DNA of 12,165 nt from CAYJIL01 sp964370235 (GCA_964370235.1 CAYJIL010000072.1:1-12165); one strand, 5' to 3'. Shown: positions 1 to 7,053, counted from the first letter of the stretch. The notes: a model not told the origin generated them from the letters alone. Program-made: numbers and translations.

Positions 1-6
1 TATCCT

Positions 7-1236
7 TTATTTATTATCGACAATATCACTAGCTACCGCATACGCAGTACTCCATGCCGCTTGCAAGTTAAACCCTCCCGTTATAGCATCAATATCTAGC
101 ACTTCGCCAGCAAAGTACAAGCCCGAGCATTTGGTTGACTCAAGGCTCAAAGGATGCACGCAATCTAGCGACACACCACCGCAGGTCACAAACTCCTCTT
201 TGTAGCGACTACGGCTCCCCATCATATACTCATCGGACGTTAGTGCTGTCACCATGCGATTGATACCCTTGCTGCCAAGCTCTGCCCATCGTCTCTCGTG
301 CGATATCGATATTTTCGACAGCAAATGTAGCCATAGGCGAGAAGGTAGAGAGAATGGTGCTACCGAAGTAACTAGCTTTTGAGGGCTCTTTGCCACTATA
401 TCATCAATGTGCTGGTGCACCACCTTCTCAGAGGTTTCGCCCACCCAATTCACAAAGAATTTGCCGCGATACTCACGCTCTGCTAGCTCACGTGCTGCAT
501 GCGACGATAACTTTAGTATGGCAGGGCCACTCATTCCCCAGTGGGTTACCAGCAGAGCTCCCGAGCCACGAAACTTAGTGCCTGCAAGCCCCGTAATAGT
601 ATTCTCAACTACGCAACCCATTAAATCGGTAATACTATCAGATGGAATATTGAAGCTAAAGAGCGATGGCACTGGCGGTATAATAGTAACGGGCAGCTTT
701 GTGAGCATATCAAACGATGCTTGCTTTGCTCCCCCACCACTAGTCACGATAACAATATCGGCACTCTCGCTATGGCAATTACCACGACTATCGAGCTCGA
801 TAGTAAAACTATCACATACTTTCTCTATTTGGGTAACCTTGTGTGAGAGCCTAACATCGATGTCGAGCTCCTTGGCATAGCTGGTAAACATACCAATTAT
901 CTCGCCCGAATCTTGTGAGCGAGGGAATACACACTCATCGCTCTGTGTGGTTAGGGCTATGCCATGGTCTTCGAACCAGTCATAAGTTGCCGAGTGGTCG
1001 AATTTGCGAAATATCCCTTTTAGCAGTTTTGCACCACGTGGATATGCCTGTTGTAGGTTGCGTATCTCTTCGAACGAATTGGTCAAGTTACAGCGCCCAC
1101 CACCCGACACTGCAACCTTGGCAAGAGGGCGTGATGCTGCCTCGTAGATGGTCACCGCAAAATCGGGCTCCATCTCCTTTATATTTATTGCGGCAAAGAA
1201 ACCTGCAGCTCCTCCACCAATAATAGCGATCTTCAT
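7..1236 (-). CDS. BaiN/HI0933 (YhiN)-family NAD(P)/FAD-dependent oxidoreductase
   Basis: This 409-residue protein has the usual length of the HI0933/YhiN flavoprotein family. The N-terminus is a Rossmann FAD-binding motif (IIGGGAAGFFAA, residues 5-16). It is followed by the family signature VSGGGRCNLTN at about 43-53. Near the C-terminus the stretch GLYFAGEVLDIDAITGGFNL closes the FAD site. These features make the family assignment firm. The substrate is not known for most members: BaiN is implicated in bile-acid dehydroxylation in Clostridium, but that role cannot be transferred from sequence alone. No signal peptide or membrane segment is seen, so it should be cytosolic. The only plausible start is the ATG ending at 1236, directly before the Rossmann strand. 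A TAnnTTTG-type box lies 24 bp upstream (1260-1267). The gene is monocistronic as far as the window shows and is divergent from the GH47 gene. Confidence 0.93.
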   Translation of the reverse strand: MKIAIIGGGAAGFFAAINIKEMEPDFAVTIYEAASRPLAKVAVSGGGRCNLTNSFEEIRNLQQAYPRGAKLLKGIFRKFDHSATYDWFEDHGIALTTQSDECVFPRSQDSGEIIGMFTSYAKELDIDVRLSHKVTQIEKVCDSFTIELDSRGNCHSESADIVIVTSGGGAKQASFDMLTKLPVTIIPPVPSLFSFNIPSDSITDLMGCVVENTITGLAGTKFRGSGALLVTHWGMSGPAILKLSSHAARELAEREYRGKFFVNWVGETSEKVVHQHIDDIVAKSPQKLVTSVAPFSLPSRLWLHLLSKISISHERRWAELGSKGINRMVTALTSDEYMMGSRSRYKEEFVTCGGVSLDCVHPLSLESTKCSGLYFAGEVLDIDAITGGFNLQAAWSTAYAVASDIVDNK

Positions 1237-1259
1237 AAATTATAATATTACATACACTA

Positions 1260-1267
1260 CAAAGGTA
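1260..1267 (-). promoter_or_regulatory. Bacteroidetes -7 box for the BaiN-like gene
   Basis: On the minus strand these bases read TACCTTTG, matching TAnnTTTG exactly, 24 bp before the start codon. No clear TTTG -33 element lies at 19-22 bp spacing, so this is only a candidate. Confidence 0.45.
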
Positions 1268-1394
1268 GTAGATATTTATCTATAATTTATCCTTTTTTGC
1301 CACATGTTTGTGAATATAACTCGTATGTACCACCACAAAAAAGCATAAATGTCAAAATAGCGTAATAAAACAAAGTTGTAGAATAATAATATAT

Positions 1395-1426
1395 TATGGT
1401 AGATATTGTTAATATTCATACCTTTG
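1395..1426 (+). promoter_or_regulatory. Candidate promoter of the GH47 gene
   Basis: TACCTTTG at 1419-1426 matches the Bacteroidetes -7 box. A degenerate -33 element (TATG, against TTTG) ends at 1398, giving a 20 bp spacer. Transcription would start near 1431-1435 and leave a leader of about 20-25 nt before the ATG at 1456. The in-frame ATG at 1396 falls inside the promoter, so it should not be used as the start. Confidence 0.55.
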
Positions 1427-1455
1427 TGGCCATAATTAATTACAATAAACCAGAT

Positions 1456-2892
1456 ATGGCTATGAAAAAATTATTAAGTGCATTTGCACTATCATCTATG
1501 ATAGCAACATCGAGTAGCTTTGCCGCTACCGAGAATGTCGCAAAAGAGACCATTTCGCTAGAGAGCGCTACGGCAAAAGATAAGCAAGAGTATGCCCAAA
1601 GAGTAAAGGATGCCTTTATGAAGGGTTGGGAGGCGTATATGAAGTATGCTAAGGGTATGGATGCCGTTAACCCAATTGCCGAGAAAGGGCATAACTGGTA
1701 TAGCGAAAGCTTGCTAATGACACCCGTTGATGCTTATAGTACAATGTGCTTGATGGAGCTAGAGGGTGCAAAGAAGCAGGCAAAAGATATGATTCTTGCC
1801 GACCTTAACTTTGACAAAGATATGGAGGTGCAGCAATTCGAAATTGCTATTCGCCTTGTGGGTGGTCTTATTTCGGCATATCAGCTCGATGGCGAGCCCA
1901 AATTCTTGGAACTAGCTGTTGATTTGGCAGATAGACTAATGCCTGTATTTGATACTCCAACAGGTATTCCATATCGTATGGTTAACCTACGAACTGGCGA
2001 AATTAGCGGTAATACAACAAACCCTTGCGAGGTTGGGTGTATGATGATTGAGTATGGCACGTTGAGCAAGCTAACGGGTAACCCCGAGTACTACAACAAA
2101 ACAAAGAAGGGTATCAAAGCAGTGTTTGACCGTAGAGGCGAAACGGGCTTGGTTGCCGATGCTATCAACTGCGACACTGGCGAGTGGCTAAGCACAAAGG
2201 CACACATTAGAGGCGGTATCGACGCATTCTATGAGTACCTACTAAAGGGCTATATTCTATTTGGCGATAAAGACCTAAAAAAAATGTGGGAAGTTTCGCT
2301 AAATGGCGTAAATAAGTATTTGGGCGATGAAACTCCAAACGGCTATTGGATTGGCGAGGCAGATATGAACACGGGCGAGCGAACAGCCACTATCTTTGGT
2401 GCGCTAGATTGCTTTTGGAATGGTTGCCTTGTGCTAGATGGTGATATTGAGCGTGCCGAAAAGCTGCAAAAATCTATCTTTACAATGTGGCAGATGGAAG
2501 GTATTGAGCCCGAATCTATCGACTACTCAAAAATGGAGATCCTATCACCATTCTATATGGCTCGTCCCGAGGCTATCGAGGCAGCATACTATGTGTGGAA
2601 GGCTACGGGCGATGAACAGTACTACCAAATGGGTAAAACCATGTTTGAGTCTATCGAAAAATATTGCCAAGTAGACAACGGATATGTTCACTTGCAAGAT
2701 GTTAGAACAAAAGAGAAGTGGGATACGCTAGAGAGTTTCTTCTTTGCAGAGACAATGAAATATTGTTACCTATTCTTTGATGATAGCAATTTCTCGTTCG
2801 AGGACTATGTGCTTAACTCAGAGGCTCACCCAATTAAAAACACTTGGGACAAGAACTGGAAAGGTGGAGCATATAAAATGTATAAAAAATAA
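1456..2892 (+). CDS. Secreted GH47-family alpha-1,2-mannosidase-like glycoside hydrolase
   Basis: The 478-residue protein has a signal peptide (MAMKKLL, a hydrophobic core, then SSSFA, cleavage near residue 23) followed by an (alpha/alpha)7-barrel GH47 domain filling the rest. Family landmarks are clear: FEIAIRLVGGLISAY (about 128-142), IDAFYEYLLKG (255-265), RPEAIEAAYYVWKATGD (370-386), LESFFFAETMKY (425-436) and LNSEAHP (453-459). The three acidic active-site positions of the family appear present as E129, D256 and E372. GH47 enzymes remove alpha-1,2-linked mannose with inversion, using calcium; this one should act in the periplasm or outside the cell on high-mannose glycans. Three things are odd: the usual Thr of NTEAHP that ligates calcium is Ser455, the usual His of the DHLVCF motif is Ala316, and the second Cys of the eukaryotic disulfide seems absent. 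Starts at 1396 and 1462 are alternatives. No Sus-type partners are adjacent. Confidence 0.9.
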   Translation: MAMKKLLSAFALSSMIATSSSFAATENVAKETISLESATAKDKQEYAQRVKDAFMKGWEAYMKYAKGMDAVNPIAEKGHNWYSESLLMTPVDAYSTMCLMELEGAKKQAKDMILADLNFDKDMEVQQFEIAIRLVGGLISAYQLDGEPKFLELAVDLADRLMPVFDTPTGIPYRMVNLRTGEISGNTTNPCEVGCMMIEYGTLSKLTGNPEYYNKTKKGIKAVFDRRGETGLVADAINCDTGEWLSTKAHIRGGIDAFYEYLLKGYILFGDKDLKKMWEVSLNGVNKYLGDETPNGYWIGEADMNTGERTATIFGALDCFWNGCLVLDGDIERAEKLQKSIFTMWQMEGIEPESIDYSKMEILSPFYMARPEAIEAAYYVWKATGDEQYYQMGKTMFESIEKYCQVDNGYVHLQDVRTKEKWDTLESFFFAETMKYCYLFFDDSNFSFEDYVLNSEAHPIKNTWDKNWKGGAYKMYKK

Positions 2893-2924
2893 TATTGTAA
2901 AGTTTGTTTGGGAACTTTTACACC

Positions 2925-2960
2925 AAGATGGCATCTGGGCTTAGGCTCAGATGTCATCTT
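2925..2960 (+). terminator. Hairpin terminator after the GH47 gene
   Basis: Arms 2925-2940 and 2945-2960 pair over 16 bp around a TTAG tetraloop, followed by CGCTTTTAT. In plus-strand RNA the two imperfect positions are G-U pairs (2931/2954 and 2938/2947). In minus-strand RNA they would be A/C mismatches, and no good U-tract follows. It therefore fits termination of the GH47 transcript, and only weakly that of the convergent regulator gene. Confidence 0.75.
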
Positions 2961-2980
2961 CGCTTTTATACCAAGAAGAG

Positions 2981-3766
2981 CTAAATATCTAGCCCCTCGA
3001 CCCACATTAAGAAGTTTTTTGCCTTTAGACGAGAGATGCTCACACGCTCGGGAGTTTTATATTGTAGCTTCACGGTGAGTGTACGGTTAAAGTATCTCTC
3101 TATCGACATAATCGCCCCACGGGCAATAATAAATTGACGGCTTGCCCTAAAAAACAGCTCGGGGTTTAGTTGCTGCTCTAGTTCGTCAAGAGTCGAACTA
3201 TAAGCATACTCTTTGCCTTGTGTTGTGGTTATCTGTAAACCCGAACTAGTTGCATATATATAAGCAATATTGTTGGTTATAATGGGGATTATTTGCTCTC
3301 CCCTATTAACCATGAGCGTTGTACGGTAGCGCTTTGTGCCGCCACTCTGCCCCACTATCTTTAATAGGTTTTCGATTTGTGGTAGCATGCTAGCCTTGGC
3401 AGAGAACATCTCATACATCGAATGATATTTCTCTAGCGCTTTAGCCACCTGCTCGCCATTAATGGGCTTTAGGATATAGCTTATTGCATTGGTCTCAAAT
3501 GCATCCATCATATACTGGTTATATGCCGTAGTAAATATTATTGGGCATGTAATTGTAACCTGCTCAAAGAGCCTAAAGCTAATCCCATCGGCTAGTTCAA
3601 TGTCCGAAAATATTAAGTCGGGCATATTATTACACTCAAACCACTCCACGCCACTCTCAATCGAGTCTACCACACCCAATATATTGGCACTATCGTCAAT
3701 CGACAATATTAGCTCCGAGAGCCTAGTGGCGGCCCTCTTTTCGTCTTCTATTATGAGTATCTTCAT
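2981..3766 (-). CDS. LytTR-family two-component response regulator
   Basis: This 261-residue protein has a receiver domain at about 1-118 and a LytTR DNA-binding domain at about 145-257. The receiver carries the acidic pair E7/D8, the phospho-acceptor D55 (in IFSDIEL), T79/T80 and K100 (in YILKPI). The LytTR part shows FFRASRQFIIAR (about 205-216) and VSISRLKAKNFLMWV (about 242-256), typical of the AgrA/LytR beta-fold DNA-binding domain. It should be phosphorylated by the kinase encoded just upstream and then control transcription at direct-repeat sites. Its ATG overlaps the kinase stop codon by 4 nt (ATGA), so the two are translationally coupled. Its target genes are not shown, but the envelope-protein operon directly upstream is the obvious candidate. 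Confidence 0.95.
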   Translation of the reverse strand: MKILIIEDEKRAATRLSELILSIDDSANILGVVDSIESGVEWFECNNMPDLIFSDIELADGISFRLFEQVTITCPIIFTTAYNQYMMDAFETNAISYILKPINGEQVAKALEKYHSMYEMFSAKASMLPQIENLLKIVGQSGGTKRYRTTLMVNRGEQIIPIITNNIAYIYATSSGLQITTTQGKEYAYSSTLDELEQQLNPELFFRASRQFIIARGAIMSIERYFNRTLTVKLQYKTPERVSISRLKAKNFLMWVEGLDI

Positions 3767-4809
3767 AGAATAGGTAGTTTAACAGTAAAAAAATTGTTGC
3801 AGCAAGTAATCTCTACCTTTTTGCCATGCAGTAGTGCATACCGCTCTGTGAGGTTGTGCAGTCCAACACCAGTTGAGTGTTCGGGCTTGCTTTTTTGTTG
3901 TAAATTATTTTTAACCACAATCATATCGTCTTCTTTACAAATTGTGACACGCAGTGGCCTATTTTGTGTTGCTACATTGTGCTTAACTGCGTTCTCGACA
4001 AGTGTTTGCAGTGCAAGAGGTGGTATTTTTGCTTTTGATATATCGCCGCTAATGCTAATCTCTATGTCGATTGCATCATCAAAACGTTCTTTTAGGATGT
4101 GCCAATATGAGCGCACAAATTGTAGTTCCTTTTCGAGCGAAACAGTGTTTTGCTCACGACTTTCTAATAGGTAACGATATACACTCGCTAGCTGCTCAAC
4201 AAAGCGCTGTGCGCTATCCTCCTTTACCATTGCCGAGAGTGTATTTAGCGAGTTGAACATAAAGTGTGGGCTTAACTGCTCACGAAATGATGCTATCTTT
4301 GCCTCTAGGGCTAGCTTTTGTGCATGTGATACCTTTAGCTCAGCATCCTTTTTTTGGGTTAGAACCACTTGTGAGAAAAGTATCCAGTTATATATTATAT
4401 TCCAAACTAGCACCCTTATAAAACCCCAACGGTCGACTCTGTCATAAAACCGCTCAAAAAATGCGCCACGCTGCTCGTTAGGGTATATTTGCGACATTAT
4501 CTCTAGCAAATAAAAAACCGTGAACGTAACAACAATAATTGAGATGATATTACGCAACCACACTTGGGGGATTAGCTGTTTATATATGCCACAAGAGAGT
4601 AGCCACATATGCCCAAACCATATTGTTAGCAGCATAATGAATGTGCGAATAGTCATTAAGTCTAGGTAAGCTGCTCCATGCCCATAGGCAAACCTTGGGA
4701 GCATTACCATAATCGTAATACACACCGAGAGGACAATGCCCAAAATTATATTATTTCTCATTACACTCATATAATGCGAAGTTATAAAAAAATTATTAGT
4801 GTTTGGCAT
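3763..4809 (-). CDS. LytS/YehU-type membrane sensor histidine kinase
   Basis: The 348-residue protein has four hydrophobic segments (about 20-40, 54-75, 85-105, 130-150), a short coiled linker (about 152-178), and a His_kinase domain with the phospho-acceptor H182 in LSPHFMFNSLNTLS. A HATPase domain follows with its N-box LVENAVKHN (270-278) and G-box TGVGLHNL (313-320). This is the usual partner of LytTR regulators. The loops between membrane segments are short and no separate periplasmic sensor domain exists, so the signal is probably sensed in or near the membrane (inference). The start is uncertain: M1, M14 and M17 all precede the first membrane helix. No TAnnTTTG promoter is visible between the upstream hairpin (4845-4889) and the start codon, so it may depend on read-through from the operon above. 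Confidence 0.93.
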   Translation of the reverse strand: MPNTNNFFITSHYMSVMRNNIILGIVLSVCITIMVMLPRFAYGHGAAYLDLMTIRTFIMLLTIWFGHMWLLSCGIYKQLIPQVWLRNIISIIVVTFTVFYLLEIMSQIYPNEQRGAFFERFYDRVDRWGFIRVLVWNIIYNWILFSQVVLTQKKDAELKVSHAQKLALEAKIASFREQLSPHFMFNSLNTLSAMVKEDSAQRFVEQLASVYRYLLESREQNTVSLEKELQFVRSYWHILKERFDDAIDIEISISGDISKAKIPPLALQTLVENAVKHNVATQNRPLRVTICKEDDMIVVKNNLQQKSKPEHSTGVGLHNLTERYALLHGKKVEITCCNNFFTVKLPIL

Positions 4810-4844
4810 TGTTGTCGTCTGTTTTGCTATGTGAAGTATAAAAA

Positions 4845-4889
4845 TGTGGAATTAGTGCTATCATAATAGGTAGCAGCACTAATCCCACA
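4845..4889 (-). terminator. Intrinsic terminator or attenuator between envelope operon and kinase
   Basis: Arms 4845-4859 and 4875-4889 pair over 15 bp with one mismatch and a 15-nt loop. On the minus strand the hairpin is followed immediately by TTTTTAT (4838-4844), the layout of a rho-independent terminator. It lies 8 bp after the stop codon of the 4898-5272 gene and 35 bp before the kinase start. Confidence 0.8.
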
Positions 4890-4897
4890 CAATTTGG

Positions 4898-5272
4898 TTA
4901 CCAATTTTGTCGTCTATTCTTGGCTAGCTTCTTGAGCCTTTCGATAGACTGCTCATAGCTTTTATACTGCTCTGGTGAGAGTATCTGCTTTAGCTCTACT
5001 TTCTTTTGTGTATGGTATTGTCGGGCAAGAATTAGTTTTGCGCCAGTGCCTAAGTCGCTAGCTCTTAGCTTTGCCCCCATTTTAACATACTCTAAATTTA
5101 GTTTGCCAAGCTCGCTAGTTTGGCTCTCGTCTAAATTTAATTTCTCTTGCATTCGTTGTGTGAGTGCGTTTGCAGCGTCCTTGTAAATATTGCTACTGCT
5201 AGTATTTGCCCATGTTGTCGAAGTACATAGCATCATTGCTAGTGCAATTATCGCTTTTGTTGCTGTTCTCAT
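4898..5272 (-). CDS. Small secreted helical Spy-like protein (paralogue 2)
   Basis: The 124-residue protein has a clear signal peptide (MRTATKAIIALAMMLCTSTTWA, cleavage near residue 22), then about 100 residues of charged, mostly alpha-helical sequence. The core reads LTQRMQEKLNLDESQTSELGKL and later ILSPEQYKSYEQ. This resembles the LTxxQ pattern of Spy/CpxP-type periplasmic chaperones, and many Bacteroidetes have similar short proteins. The resemblance is one of pattern only, so a chaperone role is inference. It is clearly paralogous to the product of the gene 6 bp upstream: both have an 'L..R/Q...KL.L...Q' first motif, a K..AS middle and an 'LS.EQ' repeat. The C-terminus is strongly basic (KKLAKNRRQ). 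It is the last gene before the 4845-4889 hairpin. Confidence 0.8.
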   Translation of the reverse strand: MRTATKAIIALAMMLCTSTTWANTSSSNIYKDAANALTQRMQEKLNLDESQTSELGKLNLEYVKMGAKLRASDLGTGAKLILARQYHTQKKVELKQILSPEQYKSYEQSIERLKKLAKNRRQNW

Positions 5273-5278
5273 TATTAT

Positions 5279-5650
5279 CTATTTTTTGCGATTCTCTTTC
5301 ATTTTATCTCTGTTCTCGTCAGAAATTTTTTGCCACTCTTTGAATTGCTCTTTCGAAAGAACTTGCTCCATTTCGGCCTCCTTGGCCTTATTGTCTGCTT
5401 GGTATGCTCTATACTTTTCGAGTTTCGATGCCGAACTGGCTTTTAAGTCTTGCGCTTTTTGTGCATACTTTAGCGATATTTTATATACTTGATCTTGCTG
5501 CTCATCACTAAGTTCTAGTTTTTTATCGAGCTGCTCGGTAGATAGAGTGATAAGCTCCTCTAGCGACTTTTTACCCTCTTGAGCTAGTAGTGTTGTTGTA
5601 AATAGTGTCATGCCGAGTAGCCCGACACACATAAATTTTGTTGTTTTCAT
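5279..5650 (-). CDS. Small secreted helical Spy-like protein (paralogue 1)
   Basis: The 123-residue protein has a signal peptide (MKTTKFMCVGLLGMTLFTTTLLA, cleavage before QEGKK) and a mature part of about 100 highly charged residues, probably all helical. It contains STEQLDKKLELSDEQQDQVYKI and VLSKEQFKEWQK, aligning closely with the next gene's LTQRMQEKLNLDESQTSELGKL and ILSPEQYKSYEQ. The tandem arrangement, 6 bp apart, suggests a local duplication followed by divergence. The cysteine in the signal peptide (residue 8) is too early and in the wrong context for a lipobox, so I read this as a soluble periplasmic protein. A Spy/CpxP-like protective role is inferred from composition, size and the LS.EQ pattern only. 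No promoter box is seen in the 39 bp upstream, consistent with one operon. Confidence 0.82.
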   Translation of the reverse strand: MKTTKFMCVGLLGMTLFTTTLLAQEGKKSLEELITLSTEQLDKKLELSDEQQDQVYKISLKYAQKAQDLKASSASKLEKYRAYQADNKAKEAEMEQVLSKEQFKEWQKISDENRDKMKENRKK

Positions 5651-5689
5651 AGTTGCTTAATAGGTTTGTTATTTAATAAATTTTGAGTA

Positions 5690-6142
5690 CTACTCTACCA
5701 CTCCCACAATTTTGTATCCCATGCCTTCATCGGTTACTATTGGTTCGTATATGGTGTTGTTGTGTATATACTGTACTTGGCTATTTTTGCTCACCTTTGT
5801 CGCTCCATCGGGCAGCGAGTAAACAATAATACTCTTTGGTGGTTCTACCTGTTTGTAGCCTTCATCTACTTTAATATAGTAGATTCCACTGTGGCAATAG
5901 TATGGAGTGCCGCAATGCACAATTGTTGTGTGGTTTGCAGGTAGCGAGGCTACAATTACAGCGGTGCTTACCAATCGCACTGCCGATGCTATGGGTGTAG
6001 GGCGCACCACTACCACTGGGGCTGGGTTGTGCACAATAACGGGGCGAGGTGCTCGGCGTACCACAACACGGTGATGTGCCGATAGCTGAGTGCTTGCAAA
6101 TATTGCAGCAGTTAGCATGGCTAAAATTACTCTTGTTCCCAT
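5690..6142 (-). CDS. Secreted basic Pro/Val-rich protein, DUF6515-like
   Basis: I take the start at the ATG ending at 6142, which gives 150 residues. It lies 2 bp after the stop of the upstream gene and puts a normal signal peptide (MGTRVILAMLTAAIFASTQLSA) at the N-terminus. A start 11 codons earlier is open but overlaps the upstream gene. The mature protein begins with a basic, His/Arg/Pro/Val-rich stretch (HHRVVVRRAPRPVIVHNPAP), then a mildly hydrophobic segment (about 53-69). A compact C-terminal domain follows with CGTPYYCHSGIYYIKVDEGYKQVEPPKS and a LPDGAT turn. The YY-G-YY / GY.-V-PP / LP order resembles Bacteroidales DUF6515-type secreted proteins; that match is from memory and no function is known. 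Two cysteines (about 76 and 81) could form a disulfide. It is placed in the same operon as the lipoprotein and Spy-like genes. Confidence 0.75.
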   Translation of the reverse strand: MGTRVILAMLTAAIFASTQLSAHHRVVVRRAPRPVIVHNPAPVVVVRPTPIASAVRLVSTAVIVASLPANHTTIVHCGTPYYCHSGIYYIKVDEGYKQVEPPKSIIVYSLPDGATKVSKNSQVQYIHNNTIYEPIVTDEGMGYKIVGVVE

Positions 6143-6144
6143 AA

Positions 6145-6876
6145 CTATTCGTATAAACCGTCTCCTACTTGCCACTCCGATTCTTCGATGATGGTATCAT
6201 TCACAAAATCGTAGCCAATCTCTTGTAGAGTAATTGCCCCATCAAACTCGGTAAACATTATAACAAAGGTTTGAGTTTGGCCATTGTTTTGGTATTTTGC
6301 CAAATCAAAGCACACTGTTCCGCGCTGCCCATAGTTTTCGCTATCGCCCATTGCGTTGTGCCTAAACTCTAGGTATATCTTGCCATCGTCGGGGTAGCTA
6401 GCAAGGCTATTCTCTACTAAGTTAACATAGTGAGTTGTATTGCCGCTGGTGTTAAACCCAAAGTTAACATTCAAAAAACCACCTGCACACCATGCCTTAT
6501 ATAAGTGTATGGGGTCATTCCCTATGCTTGCTTGGTTGTCGGCAGTTAGCTCTACCACATCTTTTGTTAGTAGATCATATGCCGAGTGCAAGTCTGCATT
6601 GTAGACATTGCCTTGGCCACTCACCTTTGAGTAGGTAACCATAGAGCGTTGCCCTTTGCTGGGGGCATAACTACCATAGTCCGATATTATGGTGAGCAGG
6701 TTGCCCCCATCGGTGTTTAGGGTTAGTGTTTGATCTAGCTCCGAAGTTACGGTTGCACGCGCTGTGTAGTAGGTTGTGTTCTGCGATGAGTCATCGTCAC
6801 TACACGAGATTAACGATAGCGATGTAACTGCCGCCATTGCCAAATTTTTTAAATAAACATTCATTGTCTTCACCAT
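6145..6876 (-). CDS. NigD-like outer-membrane lipoprotein
   Basis: The 243-residue protein has a lipoprotein signal with lipobox LISC (C25), followed directly by SDDDS. That is close to the acidic export tag described for surface lipoproteins of Bacteroides, so the protein is probably on the cell surface. The body matches the NigD-like pattern: an N-terminal small beta domain (YYTARATVTSELDQTLTLNTDGG, about 36-58), then WCAGGFLNVNFGF (about 129-141) and YLEFRHNAMGDSENYGQRG (about 168-186) with CFDL after it. NigD proteins occur widely in Bacteroidales; the name comes from a B. fragilis bacteriocin-related locus, and no biochemical role is settled. M5 is an alternative start. It is the first gene of the minus-strand envelope operon, with a -7-type box about 45 bp upstream. 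Confidence 0.85.
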   Translation of the reverse strand: MVKTMNVYLKNLAMAAVTSLSLISCSDDDSSQNTTYYTARATVTSELDQTLTLNTDGGNLLTIISDYGSYAPSKGQRSMVTYSKVSGQGNVYNADLHSAYDLLTKDVVELTADNQASIGNDPIHLYKAWCAGGFLNVNFGFNTSGNTTHYVNLVENSLASYPDDGKIYLEFRHNAMGDSENYGQRGTVCFDLAKYQNNGQTQTFVIMFTEFDGAITLQEIGYDFVNDTIIEESEWQVGDGLYE

Positions 6877-6919
6877 CTCTGTTTTTTTAAATTATTAAAC
6901 TTATTTTTGATTCTGTGAG

Positions 6920-6947
6920 CAAAGATATGTGCCCACATGCAGTCAAA
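6920..6947 (-). promoter_or_regulatory. Candidate promoter of the envelope-protein operon
   Basis: Minus strand: TATCTTTG (6920-6927) matches TAnnTTTG. A TTTG at 6944-6947, within a TTTTTTG run, stands 16 bp away, shorter than the usual 19-22. A second identical TATCTTTG occurs at 6993-7000 with TTTG at 7018-7021 (17 bp spacing), so there may be tandem start sites. Confidence 0.5.
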
Positions 6948-7045
6948 AAATAGAACCTACCTCCACATGAACCAAATCGCAGGTGAAGTATCCAAAGATA
7001 TGGGTGAGTTGCAATATCAAATTTTTAATTTATTCAGGTAAAGCC

Positions 7046-7053
7046 TAGTTTTG
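7046..7053 (+). promoter_or_regulatory. -7 box for the SDR-like gene
   Basis: TAGTTTTG matches TAnnTTTG, 47 bp ahead of the ATG at 7101. The -33 region at the right distance is only T-rich (TTTT at 7022-7025). Confidence 0.4.

Noticed and set aside
407..1223. Long plus-strand frames opposite the BaiN-like gene
   Set aside because: They are antisense to a strongly conserved flavoprotein, have no signal or family match, and lack promoters.
1396..1455. N-terminal extension of the GH47 protein
   Set aside because: It overlaps the predicted promoter, and the signal peptide only begins at 1456 or 1462.
6143..6175. Longer start for the DUF6515-like gene (MASRRRF...)
   Set aside because: It overlaps the end of the lipoprotein gene by 31 bp and puts a basic extension before a complete signal peptide; the ATG ending at 6142 gives normal operon spacing.
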